From Planctomycetota bacterium (lineage in GTDB: Bacteria; Planctomycetota; UBA11346): a stretch of 64,000 nucleotides of DNA. The notes beneath the pieces were generated by a model. That model saw only the letters and a list, made by a program, of their open reading frames with translations, was not told where the DNA came from and ran no database searches. Position numbers and translations under genes: made by a program. The stretch spans positions 83,035 to 147,034 of the forward strand of contig BJHQ01000013.1 of assembly GCA_014193115.1 (NCBI GenBank). The letters run 5' to 3'. Of this stretch, positions 36,147 to 44,321 are shown one piece after another. The number at the start of each line of letters is the position of its first letter. The stretch's first letter is position 1.

Positions 36147-36980
36147 TCAGAACCGGAAAAGGATGAGGTGGTCGTGCCAGCCGGAGATCGACAGCACCCG
36201 CACGTACACGTCGGAGGCAGCTACCCAGCACAGCGAGATCATCGCGAAGAATGGATGCCGTTCGTTGAGCCAGGTGACCCCGGACCACAGCGAGTGGGTG
36301 GTGGAGCCCTTGGCGCCGAAGGAGTCGCAGCGCCCGCCGACCAGGTGGCGGAAGGAATGGCAGCCGAGGGTGTAACCCATCAGCAGCACGGTGTTCAGGG
36401 TCAAGATCACAGTTCCGATGCCGATGCCGATGGCGTGGCCGCCATCCTTGGTGGTGAAAATGAACGATTTGAGCGCGTCGTAGCCGAGGATGCAGGTGAA
36501 GATGATCGCCAGATAGAGGACGAAGCGGTGGGCGTTCCACAGGATCAGCGGGAGGAAATTCTCGCCCCAATAGTCATTGCGCGGTTCGCCCACGGCGCAG
36601 GCGGTGGGATCGGCCCAGAAGGCGCGGTAATACACTTTCCGGTAATAATAGCAGGTGAGCCGGAAGCCGGCGGGGATGCCGAGAATCAGCAACGCTGGTG
36701 AATACTGCAGGATCGCCAACGGCCAGAACGGCGGGGCGGCGCCGAACCAGGCGTGGGGCGAGGTGCCCCATAATTCAGGTGAATAGAAGGGCGAGATGTA
36801 ATTGGTGCCGGGAACCCAGTAATGCGCACCCTGGAAGGCGGCCCAGGTCGAATAGACCACGAATCCGGCGAGCAGCAGGAAAAAACCGAGGGGTGCAGCC
36901 CACCACGCATCGGAGCGGGCGGTCGCCCCCAGGCCTTTGGCGTGGGGGCCGGGAAGCACGGTGCCGGGTGCGTAGCTCAT
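36147..36980 (-). CDS. sdhC: Succinate dehydrogenase cytochrome b membrane subunit
   Basis: About 277 aa with five predicted membrane helices (APLGFFLLLAGFVVYST, PLAILQYSPALLILGIPAGF, FVLYLAIIFTCILGYDAL, GIGTVILTLNTVLLMGYTLG, MISLCWVAASDVYV). His residues available for heme are in NAHRFV, GCHSFRHLVG and NERHPF. A single gene replaces the usual sdhC-sdhD pair. Start set at the ATG of MSYAPGTVLPGP; the upstream open frame is not protein-like. Directly upstream is a G-rich block with four G runs on the opposite strand. Confidence 0.85.
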   Translation of the reverse strand: MSYAPGTVLPGPHAKGLGATARSDAWWAAPLGFFLLLAGFVVYSTWAAFQGAHYWVPGTNYISPFYSPELWGTSPHAWFGAAPPFWPLAILQYSPALLILGIPAGFRLTCYYYRKVYYRAFWADPTACAVGEPRNDYWGENFLPLILWNAHRFVLYLAIIFTCILGYDALKSFIFTTKDGGHAIGIGIGTVILTLNTVLLMGYTLGCHSFRHLVGGRCDSFGAKGSTTHSLWSGVTWLNERHPFFAMISLCWVAASDVYVRVLSISGWHDHLILFRF

Positions 36981-37287
36981 AGGGAAGAGGCTGGGGACAG
37001 GGGGCTGGGGGCTGGGGAACGGCCATCCGCTGGCAGGACGCTGGGCATGGCCGGGGATGCTGGGGCGGTGCTGGCGGTGCCAATGGGTCCACTGCCGATC
37101 AACCCACCCATGCGCAGAGTGTCGGTCGAGCGATGCGCAACACCCAGGTGCCGTCGCCAACAGCTTGGCGGGATTGCAACGCGAACGACTTGCCCAGCCC
37201 AACTCCATTCCTAGCGTCCCCGGCCAACCACGGCGCCGTGGCCGCCAAACCGTGGCGGTCAGGCCCGCGATCCGGCGGAGATCCTCC
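36981..37287. promoter_or_regulatory. Divergent promoter region with a G-quadruplex pattern
   Basis: About 300 bases between sdhC and the MBL-fold gene. At 36993-37017 four runs of four to five G are separated by only ACA, CT and CT on the plus strand. On the sdhC mRNA this is a C-rich stretch beginning 12 bases before the ATG, where a ribosome-binding site is otherwise missing. No clear sigma-70 boxes were identified. Confidence 0.5.
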
Positions 37288-38241
37288 ATGCAGGTGCGGC
37301 TTTGGGGTGTGCGCGGCTCCATCGCCACGCCGATGACGACACCGGTTTTGCAAGAGAAGCTGCGCGCATTGCTGGCAGAGGCGACCCCGGCCGATCTGGC
37401 TTCGCCTGAGGCGATCGACGCGTTCATCGGCCGCAGTCCCCATGCCCGGACGTATGGAGGCAATACCAGCTGCGTCGAGGTTTCCTTCGCCGATCAGGTG
37501 TTCATTCTCGATGGCGGCACTGGCCTGCGCGGTCTCGGCCATCAGCTCGCAGCGGACGGGCGGGCCAAGACCCACGGCCTCAATTTCTTCTTCACCCATT
37601 TCCATTGGGACCACATCTGCGGCTTCCCGTTCTTCGGTCCGATCTATGTGCCAGGGCGCGAGATCGGCGTGTGGTCGGGGCGGTCGGATGCCGCCAGGCT
37701 GCTTGAAAGCCAGATGAATGACGCCCATTTCCCCGTGAAATGGCGGACCTTGCAAAGCCGTGTGACCTGTCAGCAGCTGGCCGAGGGCGAGGCCACCCAG
37801 GTGGCCGGTGCGACCGTGCGGATCCTGCCGCTGATCCATCCCGACAAGGCTTTTGGCTACCGGATCGAACACGGTGGCCGGTCGGTGTGCTATCTGACCG
37901 ACACCGAGGTCACCCGCCATTCCGACCGGGTCGATCGGACCTATTCCGATTTCGTCGAAGGCGCCGACGTGGTCATCGTCGATGCGATGTACGGCTTCCT
38001 CGACAGCCACGAGCGGGTCAACTGGGGCCATTCGACCATCTTCAATTTCATCGATTTCTTCAAAGACACGTCGATCGGTGAGCTGGTCATCTTCCATCAC
38101 GATCCCCTGGCGAGCGACTTCAACGTCGCCAAGCTGGCCAGCGACGCGGTCAAATACAAGGAGCTGACGGCGCCAGCCGCCACCTGGAAATTGAGCGCGG
38201 CCTACGAAGGCCAGACCTGGGATCTGGCGGAACACCCCTGA
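37288..38241 (+). CDS. MBL-fold metallo-hydrolase
   Basis: 317 aa. Opens with MQVRLWGVRGSIATP and YGGNTSCVEV, followed by FFFTHFHWDHICGFPFF, the HxHxDH zinc motif, and later HPDKAFGYRIEHGG, CYLTDTE and FHHDPLASD with further metal ligands. This set marks a family of bacterial MBL proteins often called phosphodiesterase-like (PhnP/RNase Z relatives), acting on phosphodiesters or cyclic nucleotides. A GGAG precedes the chosen ATG. The four-HTH protein follows 24 bases later on the same strand, suggesting co-transcription. Confidence 0.85.
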   Translation: MQVRLWGVRGSIATPMTTPVLQEKLRALLAEATPADLASPEAIDAFIGRSPHARTYGGNTSCVEVSFADQVFILDGGTGLRGLGHQLAADGRAKTHGLNFFFTHFHWDHICGFPFFGPIYVPGREIGVWSGRSDAARLLESQMNDAHFPVKWRTLQSRVTCQQLAEGEATQVAGATVRILPLIHPDKAFGYRIEHGGRSVCYLTDTEVTRHSDRVDRTYSDFVEGADVVIVDAMYGFLDSHERVNWGHSTIFNFIDFFKDTSIGELVIFHHDPLASDFNVAKLASDAVKYKELTAPAATWKLSAAYEGQTWDLAEHP

Positions 38242-38265
38242 GACGACGGACAACGAATCCACGCC

Positions 38266-39441
38266 ATGCCCAACAAGCTGCAAGCCCTGGTCCGCACCCA
38301 TTGCGCTGATCGCAATCTGAGCGCTCGCAATCTCGCGGAACGCATCGGCATCGGCTATCCCGCCGCCCTCGCGCTGCTTCGCAAAGGCGCCGTCCCGCGC
38401 AAGCCGGATCATCGCGAGAACCTGCGCAAGGAACTCGGTCTTGATGCGGAGTCCTGGGCCCAGGTGGTCGCGTCGAGCCAGCGCGGCGGGATCGATATCC
38501 CCGAAGAAGGCCAGCTGACCCTGCAGCAGCTGATCCTGAAATCGCTGCTCGCCCATGGCTACACCGAGCAGTCCTTCGCCAAGGCCACCGGCATCCCGTA
38601 TCCGACGGTGATGGGCATCACCCGGAAGGGCGCCATTCCCAGGTCCGACACCCTGGCGTCGATCGGCGTGCACCTGGCGATCGAACAGGATATTCTCGAA
38701 GAAGCCGTCGCCGCGAGCAAAGCGGCTGGCCGCCCCCAGGCCCGGCCGGTGGCGGTCGAAGACCTCGGCCATGGCGATATCCCCGAAGAGAAGAGCGGAC
38801 CTGACGCCCCGAACCTCGCGCAGTCGGCCCTCGATGTGGTCCACCATAGCGGCGTGACCATGGGTGCCTGGGCCAAAGAGCACAGCATCCCCTATTTGGC
38901 GCTGTCGCAGCTGGTCAAGACCGGCCGGGTGCCCAAGCGCAAATCGACCATCGAAGCGATCCGCACGGCGTTGGCCCTTCCCGAAGAAGACTTCGTCGCC
39001 GCTTTTGAAGCCAGCCGCGACCATCCGACCCCGGCCACGCCGCACACCAAGGAAGACGACGCCGCGACCCCGCTCCAGGCCGCACTGATCCGTCTCGTGA
39101 CCGAACGCCGGATGACCGTGAAAGCCTTCGCCGACGCCGCCGATCTGAGCGTCCTCACTGCCACGCGGCTGCTCAAGCGCGGTGATCTGCCCGGCCGCAC
39201 CGCCACCAACCAGAAACTGCGCGCCCTGCTCGGGCTCAACGAGTCCGATTATGATGCGCTGATGGCCCGCTCCCGCGCCGCCCTCGGCCTGGCGGCGCAA
39301 GAGACCGCGGGCGACGCCGATGACGAAGACGAGGAACGCGCTTTGGAAAGCCGGGATCCTCTCCAGAATCTGGTGTCCAAGCTGGATGGCAAGAAACGCG
39401 CAGCCCTGACCACCTTCCTGAAAACGCTCAGCGACAATTGA
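38266..39441 (+). CDS. Protein of four tandem Cro/cI-like helix-turn-helix units
   Basis: 391 aa made of four homologous units of about 69 residues (about 4-73, 85-153, 184-252, 269-337). Each has two helices typical of XRE-type HTH and a conserved wing: ALLRKGAVPRK, GITRKGAIPRS, QLVKTGRVPKRK and RLLKRGDLPGRT, then a helix ending in an acidic DxxxxxVxAS-like segment (WAQVVASSQR, LEEAVAASKA, FVAAFEASRD, YDALMARSRA). Two linkers share the motif DIPEE. The last about 50 residues are acidic then basic. No sensor, protease or dimerisation domain is seen. It is likely a multivalent DNA-binding or nucleoid-associated protein. It lies in tandem after an MBL hydrolase. Confidence 0.75.
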   Translation: MPNKLQALVRTHCADRNLSARNLAERIGIGYPAALALLRKGAVPRKPDHRENLRKELGLDAESWAQVVASSQRGGIDIPEEGQLTLQQLILKSLLAHGYTEQSFAKATGIPYPTVMGITRKGAIPRSDTLASIGVHLAIEQDILEEAVAASKAAGRPQARPVAVEDLGHGDIPEEKSGPDAPNLAQSALDVVHHSGVTMGAWAKEHSIPYLALSQLVKTGRVPKRKSTIEAIRTALALPEEDFVAAFEASRDHPTPATPHTKEDDAATPLQAALIRLVTERRMTVKAFADAADLSVLTATRLLKRGDLPGRTATNQKLRALLGLNESDYDALMARSRAALGLAAQETAGDADDEDEERALESRDPLQNLVSKLDGKKRAALTTFLKTLSDN

Positions 39442-39542
39442 TTTCCGGGGTGTCCGGCGAACGGATCCGCCGTCTGGCATACCGTCTGCCGCGACCGCAT
39501 ACGACAGTGGCGCGGCGCGTTGCCCGTACCCAGACTGCACCG

Positions 39543-40532
39543 ATGCGCCTGCTGCTTTGCATCTCCGCCGCCGCCCTGCCGGCCTGCGATCTGTGCACGC
39601 TGAGCACGGCGGTCGAGGCCCGTGACGGCCGTACCGGGCTGAGCCTGGGCATCCTGCAGGATTACGGGCACGCAGGGCGGCTGGTCGAAGCCGGCAACCT
39701 TCGCCGCAACAGCGAAGACCAGCACATCAACACCAGTTCGACCAAGCTGGTGGCCTCGTACCGGTTCACTGAGAGCGTCGGCCTGCGCCTGAACCTGCCC
39801 TATGTGGTCAAATCCTGGCAACGTCGCGAGCCATCCGGCCTGGATCGGGGGAGCGACTCCGGGCTGGGCGATACGCTGGTTGAACTGACCGGCACCCCGG
39901 TGCGTCTGATGGCCAGCTGGGGAACCCTAGTCGTGGCCTGTTTCGCCGGTGTTGAGATGCCCACTGGCAACAGTTCCCGGCTGCAAGAGGAATCGACGGT
40001 TGCTCCGCCTGCGCCGCGGCCGATTCCTTACCCGGGTGCAACGATCGGCATTCGCCATGTTCCGGTCGCGGGCGGCGGCACCGCTAACGTCATCCACGGC
40101 CATCAGCTCACCTTGGGTAGTGGGTCCTGGGATGTCGTGGCCGGCGTCCAGATGCGGGTCAGCACCGATCGTTTCTATTTCACGTTGTACAGTTATGGCC
40201 ATCTCAACGGGTCGGGCACCCACGACTACCGCTTCGGCCCCATGGTGGCGTGGGGCGCCGGCCCTGGCGCCTATCTGGTGTTCGATGACCAAGGGACGCT
40301 GGGCCTGACCGCCAACTGCTCGGGCCAGGCATCACGGCGCGACACCGTCCATGGAGAAAAGCTGGCCCATTCCGGCGGGACCTATGTGTATGTCGGTCCG
40401 AGTTTGACCGGCACCTGGAGCAATCGCCTGAGCGGTGAACTCGGCCTCGATCTGCCGGTGGTCCAGAAGACCAATGGTACCCAGATCGTCGACACCTGGC
40501 GGATGCACGGCGGGCTGACCTGGCGGTTGTAG
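39543..40532 (+). CDS. Predicted outer-membrane beta-barrel protein
   Basis: About 329 aa with an export signal (MRLLLCISAAALPACDLC). The mature part is a series of amphipathic strands with glycine- and aromatic-rich turns (LVASYRFTESVGLRLNLPYVV, FYFTLYSYGHLNGSGTHDYRFGPM, TYVYVGPSLTGTWSNRLSGELGLDLPVV), typical of meta-pathway phenol-degradation/transporter-type barrels. CDLCTLS at the N-terminus forms a possible CxxC metal or disulfide site. Start at the ATG that opens the signal; about 100 bases after the four-HTH gene. Function not assigned. Confidence 0.7.
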   Translation: MRLLLCISAAALPACDLCTLSTAVEARDGRTGLSLGILQDYGHAGRLVEAGNLRRNSEDQHINTSSTKLVASYRFTESVGLRLNLPYVVKSWQRREPSGLDRGSDSGLGDTLVELTGTPVRLMASWGTLVVACFAGVEMPTGNSSRLQEESTVAPPAPRPIPYPGATIGIRHVPVAGGGTANVIHGHQLTLGSGSWDVVAGVQMRVSTDRFYFTLYSYGHLNGSGTHDYRFGPMVAWGAGPGAYLVFDDQGTLGLTANCSGQASRRDTVHGEKLAHSGGTYVYVGPSLTGTWSNRLSGELGLDLPVVQKTNGTQIVDTWRMHGGLTWRL

Positions 40533-40533
40533 C

Positions 40534-41040
40534 ATGGGGGCTTCGCCCCCACGGCCCTTTGGGCCTGCCCCCGGCCTTGGTCGTCGCTCGTTTTCCTGCG
40601 GAAAACGTGGGCGCATCGCCTCCGGCGATTTTCTGCGCCCATCGCTTCTCGGTCGGCCATTCCCCTTTCGCTTCGCTCAGGGGACCCCTTTTCCATGGGG
40701 GCTTCGCCCCCACGGCCCCCCGGCCTTGGTCGTCGCTCGTTTTCCTGCGGAAAACGTGGGCGCATCGCCTCCGGCGATTTTCTGCGCCCATCGCTTCTCG
40801 GTCGGCCATTCCCCTTTCGCTTCGCTCAGGGGACCCCTTTCCTATGGGGGCTTCGCCCCCCCGGCCTTGGTCGTCGCTCGTTTTCCTGCGGAAAACGTGG
40901 GCGCATCGCCTCCGGCGATTTTCTGCGCCCATCGCTTCTCGGTCGGCCATTCCCCTTTTCCAGGGGGCTTCCGCCGGTTGCCGCCCACACGGCCCCCTGC
41001 CTTGGTCGGCCGTTCCCTCCTGCTGCGCTCGTAGGGACCC
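40534..41040. repeat. Tandem array of hairpin-rich units of 149-161 bp
   Basis: Units start at 40534, 40695 and 40844, with a degenerate partial unit from about 40960. Each contains several perfect stems: GGGGGC/GCCCCC, GTTTTCC/GGAAAAC, ATCGCC/GGCGAT nested inside GGGCGC/GCGCCC, plus a CCCCTTTCGCTTCGCTCAGGGG element. Units are almost identical. The array fills the whole gap between convergent genes. Open frames across it in several frames are not genes. Confidence 0.9.
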
Positions 41041-41041
41041 C

Positions 41042-43381
41042 TCAGATTCGCCAGCTGCGGACAGCGATCAGACCCAACCCCGCCAACAGGGCCACGATCA
41101 GGCCGAGGCCAGAGGCCGATCCGCAGGTGCTTGGCATGGTGTCCTCGATCACCGCAGTGGTGAACGTCGTATCGCCCGAGACAGCGGCATTTCCAGCGGC
41201 ATCGGTGGAACGCACGCGGAAGTGGTACAGCGCATTGTTGGTCAGCCCCGGTATCGCTTGGCTGTGGCTGGTCGTCAGGGTGGCATCAATCGTGGTGGTG
41301 CTGCCATAAGCCGTCGTCAGTCCGTAATCCACTTGGCTGTTGGCGGGTTCGTTGGTGGTCCAGGTGATGGTCGCGTTGGACGTGGTGACGCCACTCGCTC
41401 CGATGCCGCTGATGACCGGCGGTGTCGTGTCTCCTGTGCTGCCGGTGGTAAAGGTCGCGTCGCCAGAGTTCGCGACGTTGCCAGCGCCATCCGTGGAACG
41501 CACCCGGAAATGATAGGTCGTGCTGGCGGCCAGTCCGCTTAACGCCTGGGTGTGGCTGGTCTGCAACGTGGCGTTGAGGGTGGTGGTGCTGCCATACGCG
41601 GTGGTCAGGCCGTAATCGACCTGGCTGGTGGCGGGCTCGCTGGTGGTCCATGTGATGGTGGCTGCGGATGCAGTCACCCCGCTGGCGGTCACGGCGCTGA
41701 TCGCCGGCGGGGCCGTGTCTCCGACGATGGTGAACGCCAGCGCCGCTGAGCTGCCGCCGCCAGGTGCCGGATTGACGACCGTGATGCTGGGCGTGCCCAC
41801 CGTTGCCAGATAGCTTGCCGGCACCGCGACGGTGAGCTGGGTCGCCGTGGCGGTGACGGGGGACAGGTTCGCCTGTCCGGTCCACGCGACCGCCGAATTC
41901 GCGACGAAACCGGTACCGGTCAAGGTCAGGGTGAAGCCGCCGCTACCCTGGATCCGTGTGGTGGGATTGAGCAACGTCAGGGTCGGTGCTGGATTGCTGC
42001 CAGCACTGACAGTGATGATCACCGCGTCGAAAGCTGGTGTGTGGACGCCATTGCTGGCCTTCAGCAGCAGGGTGTAGGTGCCCACAGCACTGAAGGTCGC
42101 GGTGGAGGTAGGGCTGGCGGCATTGGTGAAGGTGACGGTGCCGGGCGCAGGCGCGACCACCGACCAGGTGGTGGTCAGGCCGGTGCCGGTGACGCTGCCG
42201 GCCAGGGTCGCGCCAGAGGCCAAGCCCACGCCCTGGTCCGGTCCGGCGTTGGCGGTGGGCGCTCCGGGCGAGCGCGGACCGCCGGTCGCGCCGGTGGCCT
42301 GGACCACCTCGAAGTTGTTGATGTCGCAGAAATCGCTTCCGGCGCTGGTCGACAAGTGGGCGAAGCAGCCGGCTGGCCAGCGATCATCAGGGGTGATCGA
42401 AATGCTGAAGAAATTGCCGTTATCGGCGACCAATGCGCCGTATTTCTTCAGGGCGACGGCGATGGCGCGCTCCTGCTTGCTCCAGCTGGCGGGGATGGCG
42501 AACGACGATTTCAGGCGCAGCCGCTGGCCCATCGCCGGCACATCGACATCAGTGGTCGAGCCGGCCTGGTGGGTGGCGGGATAGAGATACGAACGCCGCG
42601 ACCGCTTGACCACGATGCGCAGGGCGTGCTCGACCACGCCGCGCTCTCCTTCATCGTAGCGCACCAGCGCCGGGAACATCGCCAGTCCGGCGGCATCGCC
42701 TGAGGTCCAGCCGTCCGGCCGCAAGGTGTTGGCATTGAGCGGAAATTTCGCGCCGTTCGAGGCCGTCCAGGCCGGTGTTCCGGTGGTCAGCTTGGTCTGC
42801 CAAGTCTCCCAGATGAAGCCGGAGCCCGGCATCACGGTGATCGAGTGCCGGTCGCCTCCGTCATTGAAGGTGTCGAGCTGCCACTGGTTCAGGGTCACGC
42901 CGGGCTGTTCTGACGGCCATGATTCCACCGGCAGATTGGTGGGGATCGGCCACGAACCGATGTGCGCGGGATTGTTTCCCGGACCCACCGGTTTCAGGTC
43001 GTCGGATTCATCCGGGTAGTCCACGAAATCGATGTCCACCAGCGGCTGGCTGTCGGGAACCAGCACGAAATTCATCTCTTTGAACACCACGACGCGCTGG
43101 CGTTCGGCGCGGCTGCCGGCGAACACATCGTTGCGGATGTTGGCAATCATCGCCGCCGAGTTCGCCGCCACCGGCAGCGCCGAGATGTCCTCGTTCCAGG
43201 CGTTGTCGCGGGGCAGAATCTGCATCGCCGAGACCACCGCATCGGCGGCTGCGGTGTTGAACAGGGTCGGCGCCGCCACCACCGGCGGATCGCCCAGGAT
43301 CCGCCCTTCGTGGTTGATCCGCTCGGCAGCGAAGCCGGACGCAGCGGCAATGAGCAGGATCGCAGGCAGGTTCGGGCGCAT
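41042..43381 (-). CDS. Secreted modular protein with PKD/IPT/FN3 domains and C-terminal anchor
   Basis: About 779 aa with a signal peptide (LPAILLIAAASGFAA). The first 330 residues are a globular domain (DFVDYPDESDD, FIWETWQTKLTTGTPAW, LKKYGALVADNGNFFSISI) of unknown family. Then come a PKD-like domain (ANAGPDQGVGLASGATLAGS), an IPT/TIG-like domain (GSGGFTLTLTGTGFVANS) and two purple-acid-phosphatase-type FN3 domains (TITWTTSEPATSQVDYGLT repeated almost exactly). The C-terminus is CGSASGLGL, a membrane helix and RSWRI, like GlyGly- or MYXO-CTERM sorting tails. SD GAGG precedes the chosen ATG. Likely a cell-surface protein. Confidence 0.8.
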   Translation of the reverse strand: MRPNLPAILLIAAASGFAAERINHEGRILGDPPVVAAPTLFNTAAADAVVSAMQILPRDNAWNEDISALPVAANSAAMIANIRNDVFAGSRAERQRVVVFKEMNFVLVPDSQPLVDIDFVDYPDESDDLKPVGPGNNPAHIGSWPIPTNLPVESWPSEQPGVTLNQWQLDTFNDGGDRHSITVMPGSGFIWETWQTKLTTGTPAWTASNGAKFPLNANTLRPDGWTSGDAAGLAMFPALVRYDEGERGVVEHALRIVVKRSRRSYLYPATHQAGSTTDVDVPAMGQRLRLKSSFAIPASWSKQERAIAVALKKYGALVADNGNFFSISITPDDRWPAGCFAHLSTSAGSDFCDINNFEVVQATGATGGPRSPGAPTANAGPDQGVGLASGATLAGSVTGTGLTTTWSVVAPAPGTVTFTNAASPTSTATFSAVGTYTLLLKASNGVHTPAFDAVIITVSAGSNPAPTLTLLNPTTRIQGSGGFTLTLTGTGFVANSAVAWTGQANLSPVTATATQLTVAVPASYLATVGTPSITVVNPAPGGGSSAALAFTIVGDTAPPAISAVTASGVTASAATITWTTSEPATSQVDYGLTTAYGSTTTLNATLQTSHTQALSGLAASTTYHFRVRSTDGAGNVANSGDATFTTGSTGDTTPPVISGIGASGVTTSNATITWTTNEPANSQVDYGLTTAYGSTTTIDATLTTSHSQAIPGLTNNALYHFRVRSTDAAGNAAVSGDTTFTTAVIEDTMPSTCGSASGLGLIVALLAGLGLIAVRSWRI

Positions 43382-43519
43382 GGCGGTGTCCTCAGGGTTT
43401 TCCGGTTCGACCGAGGTTCTCTGCGCCGTCATGGGAATACCAGCCGCAACCGCCGGTTTCCCCTGAAGGAGCCTCAGCCGCAGTGATTGCCGTTGCTGTG
43501 GATCAGCCTGCGCCCTGGT

Positions 43520-44200
43520 TCATCGAGGTCCGTCCTGGCCGGAGGAAGCGGCGATTGCAGCGAGCAGGACCTCGCTGCTGATGGATTTCCGTCCGGCGCT
43601 GTCGGAGCGTTTCCAGCGTTGTCCGCGTTCGCTGCTTTCCTCAAGGAATTTGCGGTATTTCACGGGATCATAACAGGCGGAGTTGCGATAGGTGGGGATG
43701 CTGCCAATCCCCGAGGTACCGAGCAGGTGGCCGCCATCCGGGGTGAGCACACAAGACGTGCTGAATCCGGCCTCTGGATCAGCATACCGACGGTAGGCTT
43801 CGCGGCACAGGTCGAGGCCAGGCAGGACCTCGGGGAATCCGCCCGTTTTACAGTTGATGTGCAGGCAGACGAAGTGATCACGCAAGGCTGCGATCACTGC
43901 GGCGTCTGACAGGACGGCGCCACGGGTGGCGCGACCGCCCAGGCAGACCTGGGTTCCTGATTCTCCCGGCAGATAAGCGTCGACGGTGATGTAGATGAAC
44001 ACCAGGATCGGCTTGCCGGTACGGGTGGCGGTGGCCAGCGCCGTCGCTGCGTCGCGCTGCCAGGGGATCGTCCGCCAGGTGCCCGCGGCCTCGCGGTCCA
44101 GGGCGCTGCGCGCGCTCATGAGGAAATGGCCGAGATCGAAGGGCTGATCGACAGCGCCGAGGGCGGCGGCCAAACAGCAGAGCAGGGCGGGTCGGAGCAT
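43520..44200 (-). CDS. Secreted thioredoxin-like protein
   Basis: 226 aa with a signal peptide (LLCCLAAALGAVD). ATATRTGKPILVFIYITVDA is the thioredoxin-fold opening strand seen in DUF255/thioredoxin-like proteins; no CxxC motif follows it, the place being taken by LPGESGTQVCLGG. Later Cys residues (FVCLHINCKTGG, LDLCREAY, STSCVLTPDGG) suggest a redox or structural role. It lies upstream of the modular surface protein on the same strand, about 140 bases away. Start chosen because GAGG lies eight bases before this ATG. Confidence 0.65.
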   Translation of the reverse strand: MLRPALLCCLAAALGAVDQPFDLGHFLMSARSALDREAAGTWRTIPWQRDAATALATATRTGKPILVFIYITVDAYLPGESGTQVCLGGRATRGAVLSDAAVIAALRDHFVCLHINCKTGGFPEVLPGLDLCREAYRRYADPEAGFSTSCVLTPDGGHLLGTSGIGSIPTYRNSACYDPVKYRKFLEESSERGQRWKRSDSAGRKSISSEVLLAAIAASSGQDGPR

Positions 44201-44321
44201 CGTGGTACCTCGCGCCATCTACGCGGTCGGCGAGGTCGATGTTACAGCCGGATTTCTCCAGGTCGTTGTAACATCGGCATGGCCACCTGCGTAGGAATCG
44301 CGAACCCCGAGGCCTCCATCC

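Noticed and set aside
34214..36166. A 650-codon open frame antisense to sdhA
   Set aside because: sdhA is unmistakable; the antisense frame is compositional.
37099..39540. An 813-codon open frame antisense to the MBL hydrolase and four-HTH genes
   Set aside because: The sense genes have clear motifs; the antisense product has no domain and spans two genes, as expected in high-GC DNA.
40534..41542. Long open frames across the 150-160-bp repeats
   Set aside because: Same reason: repeat-derived low-complexity products, open in several frames and running into the antisense of the surface protein gene.
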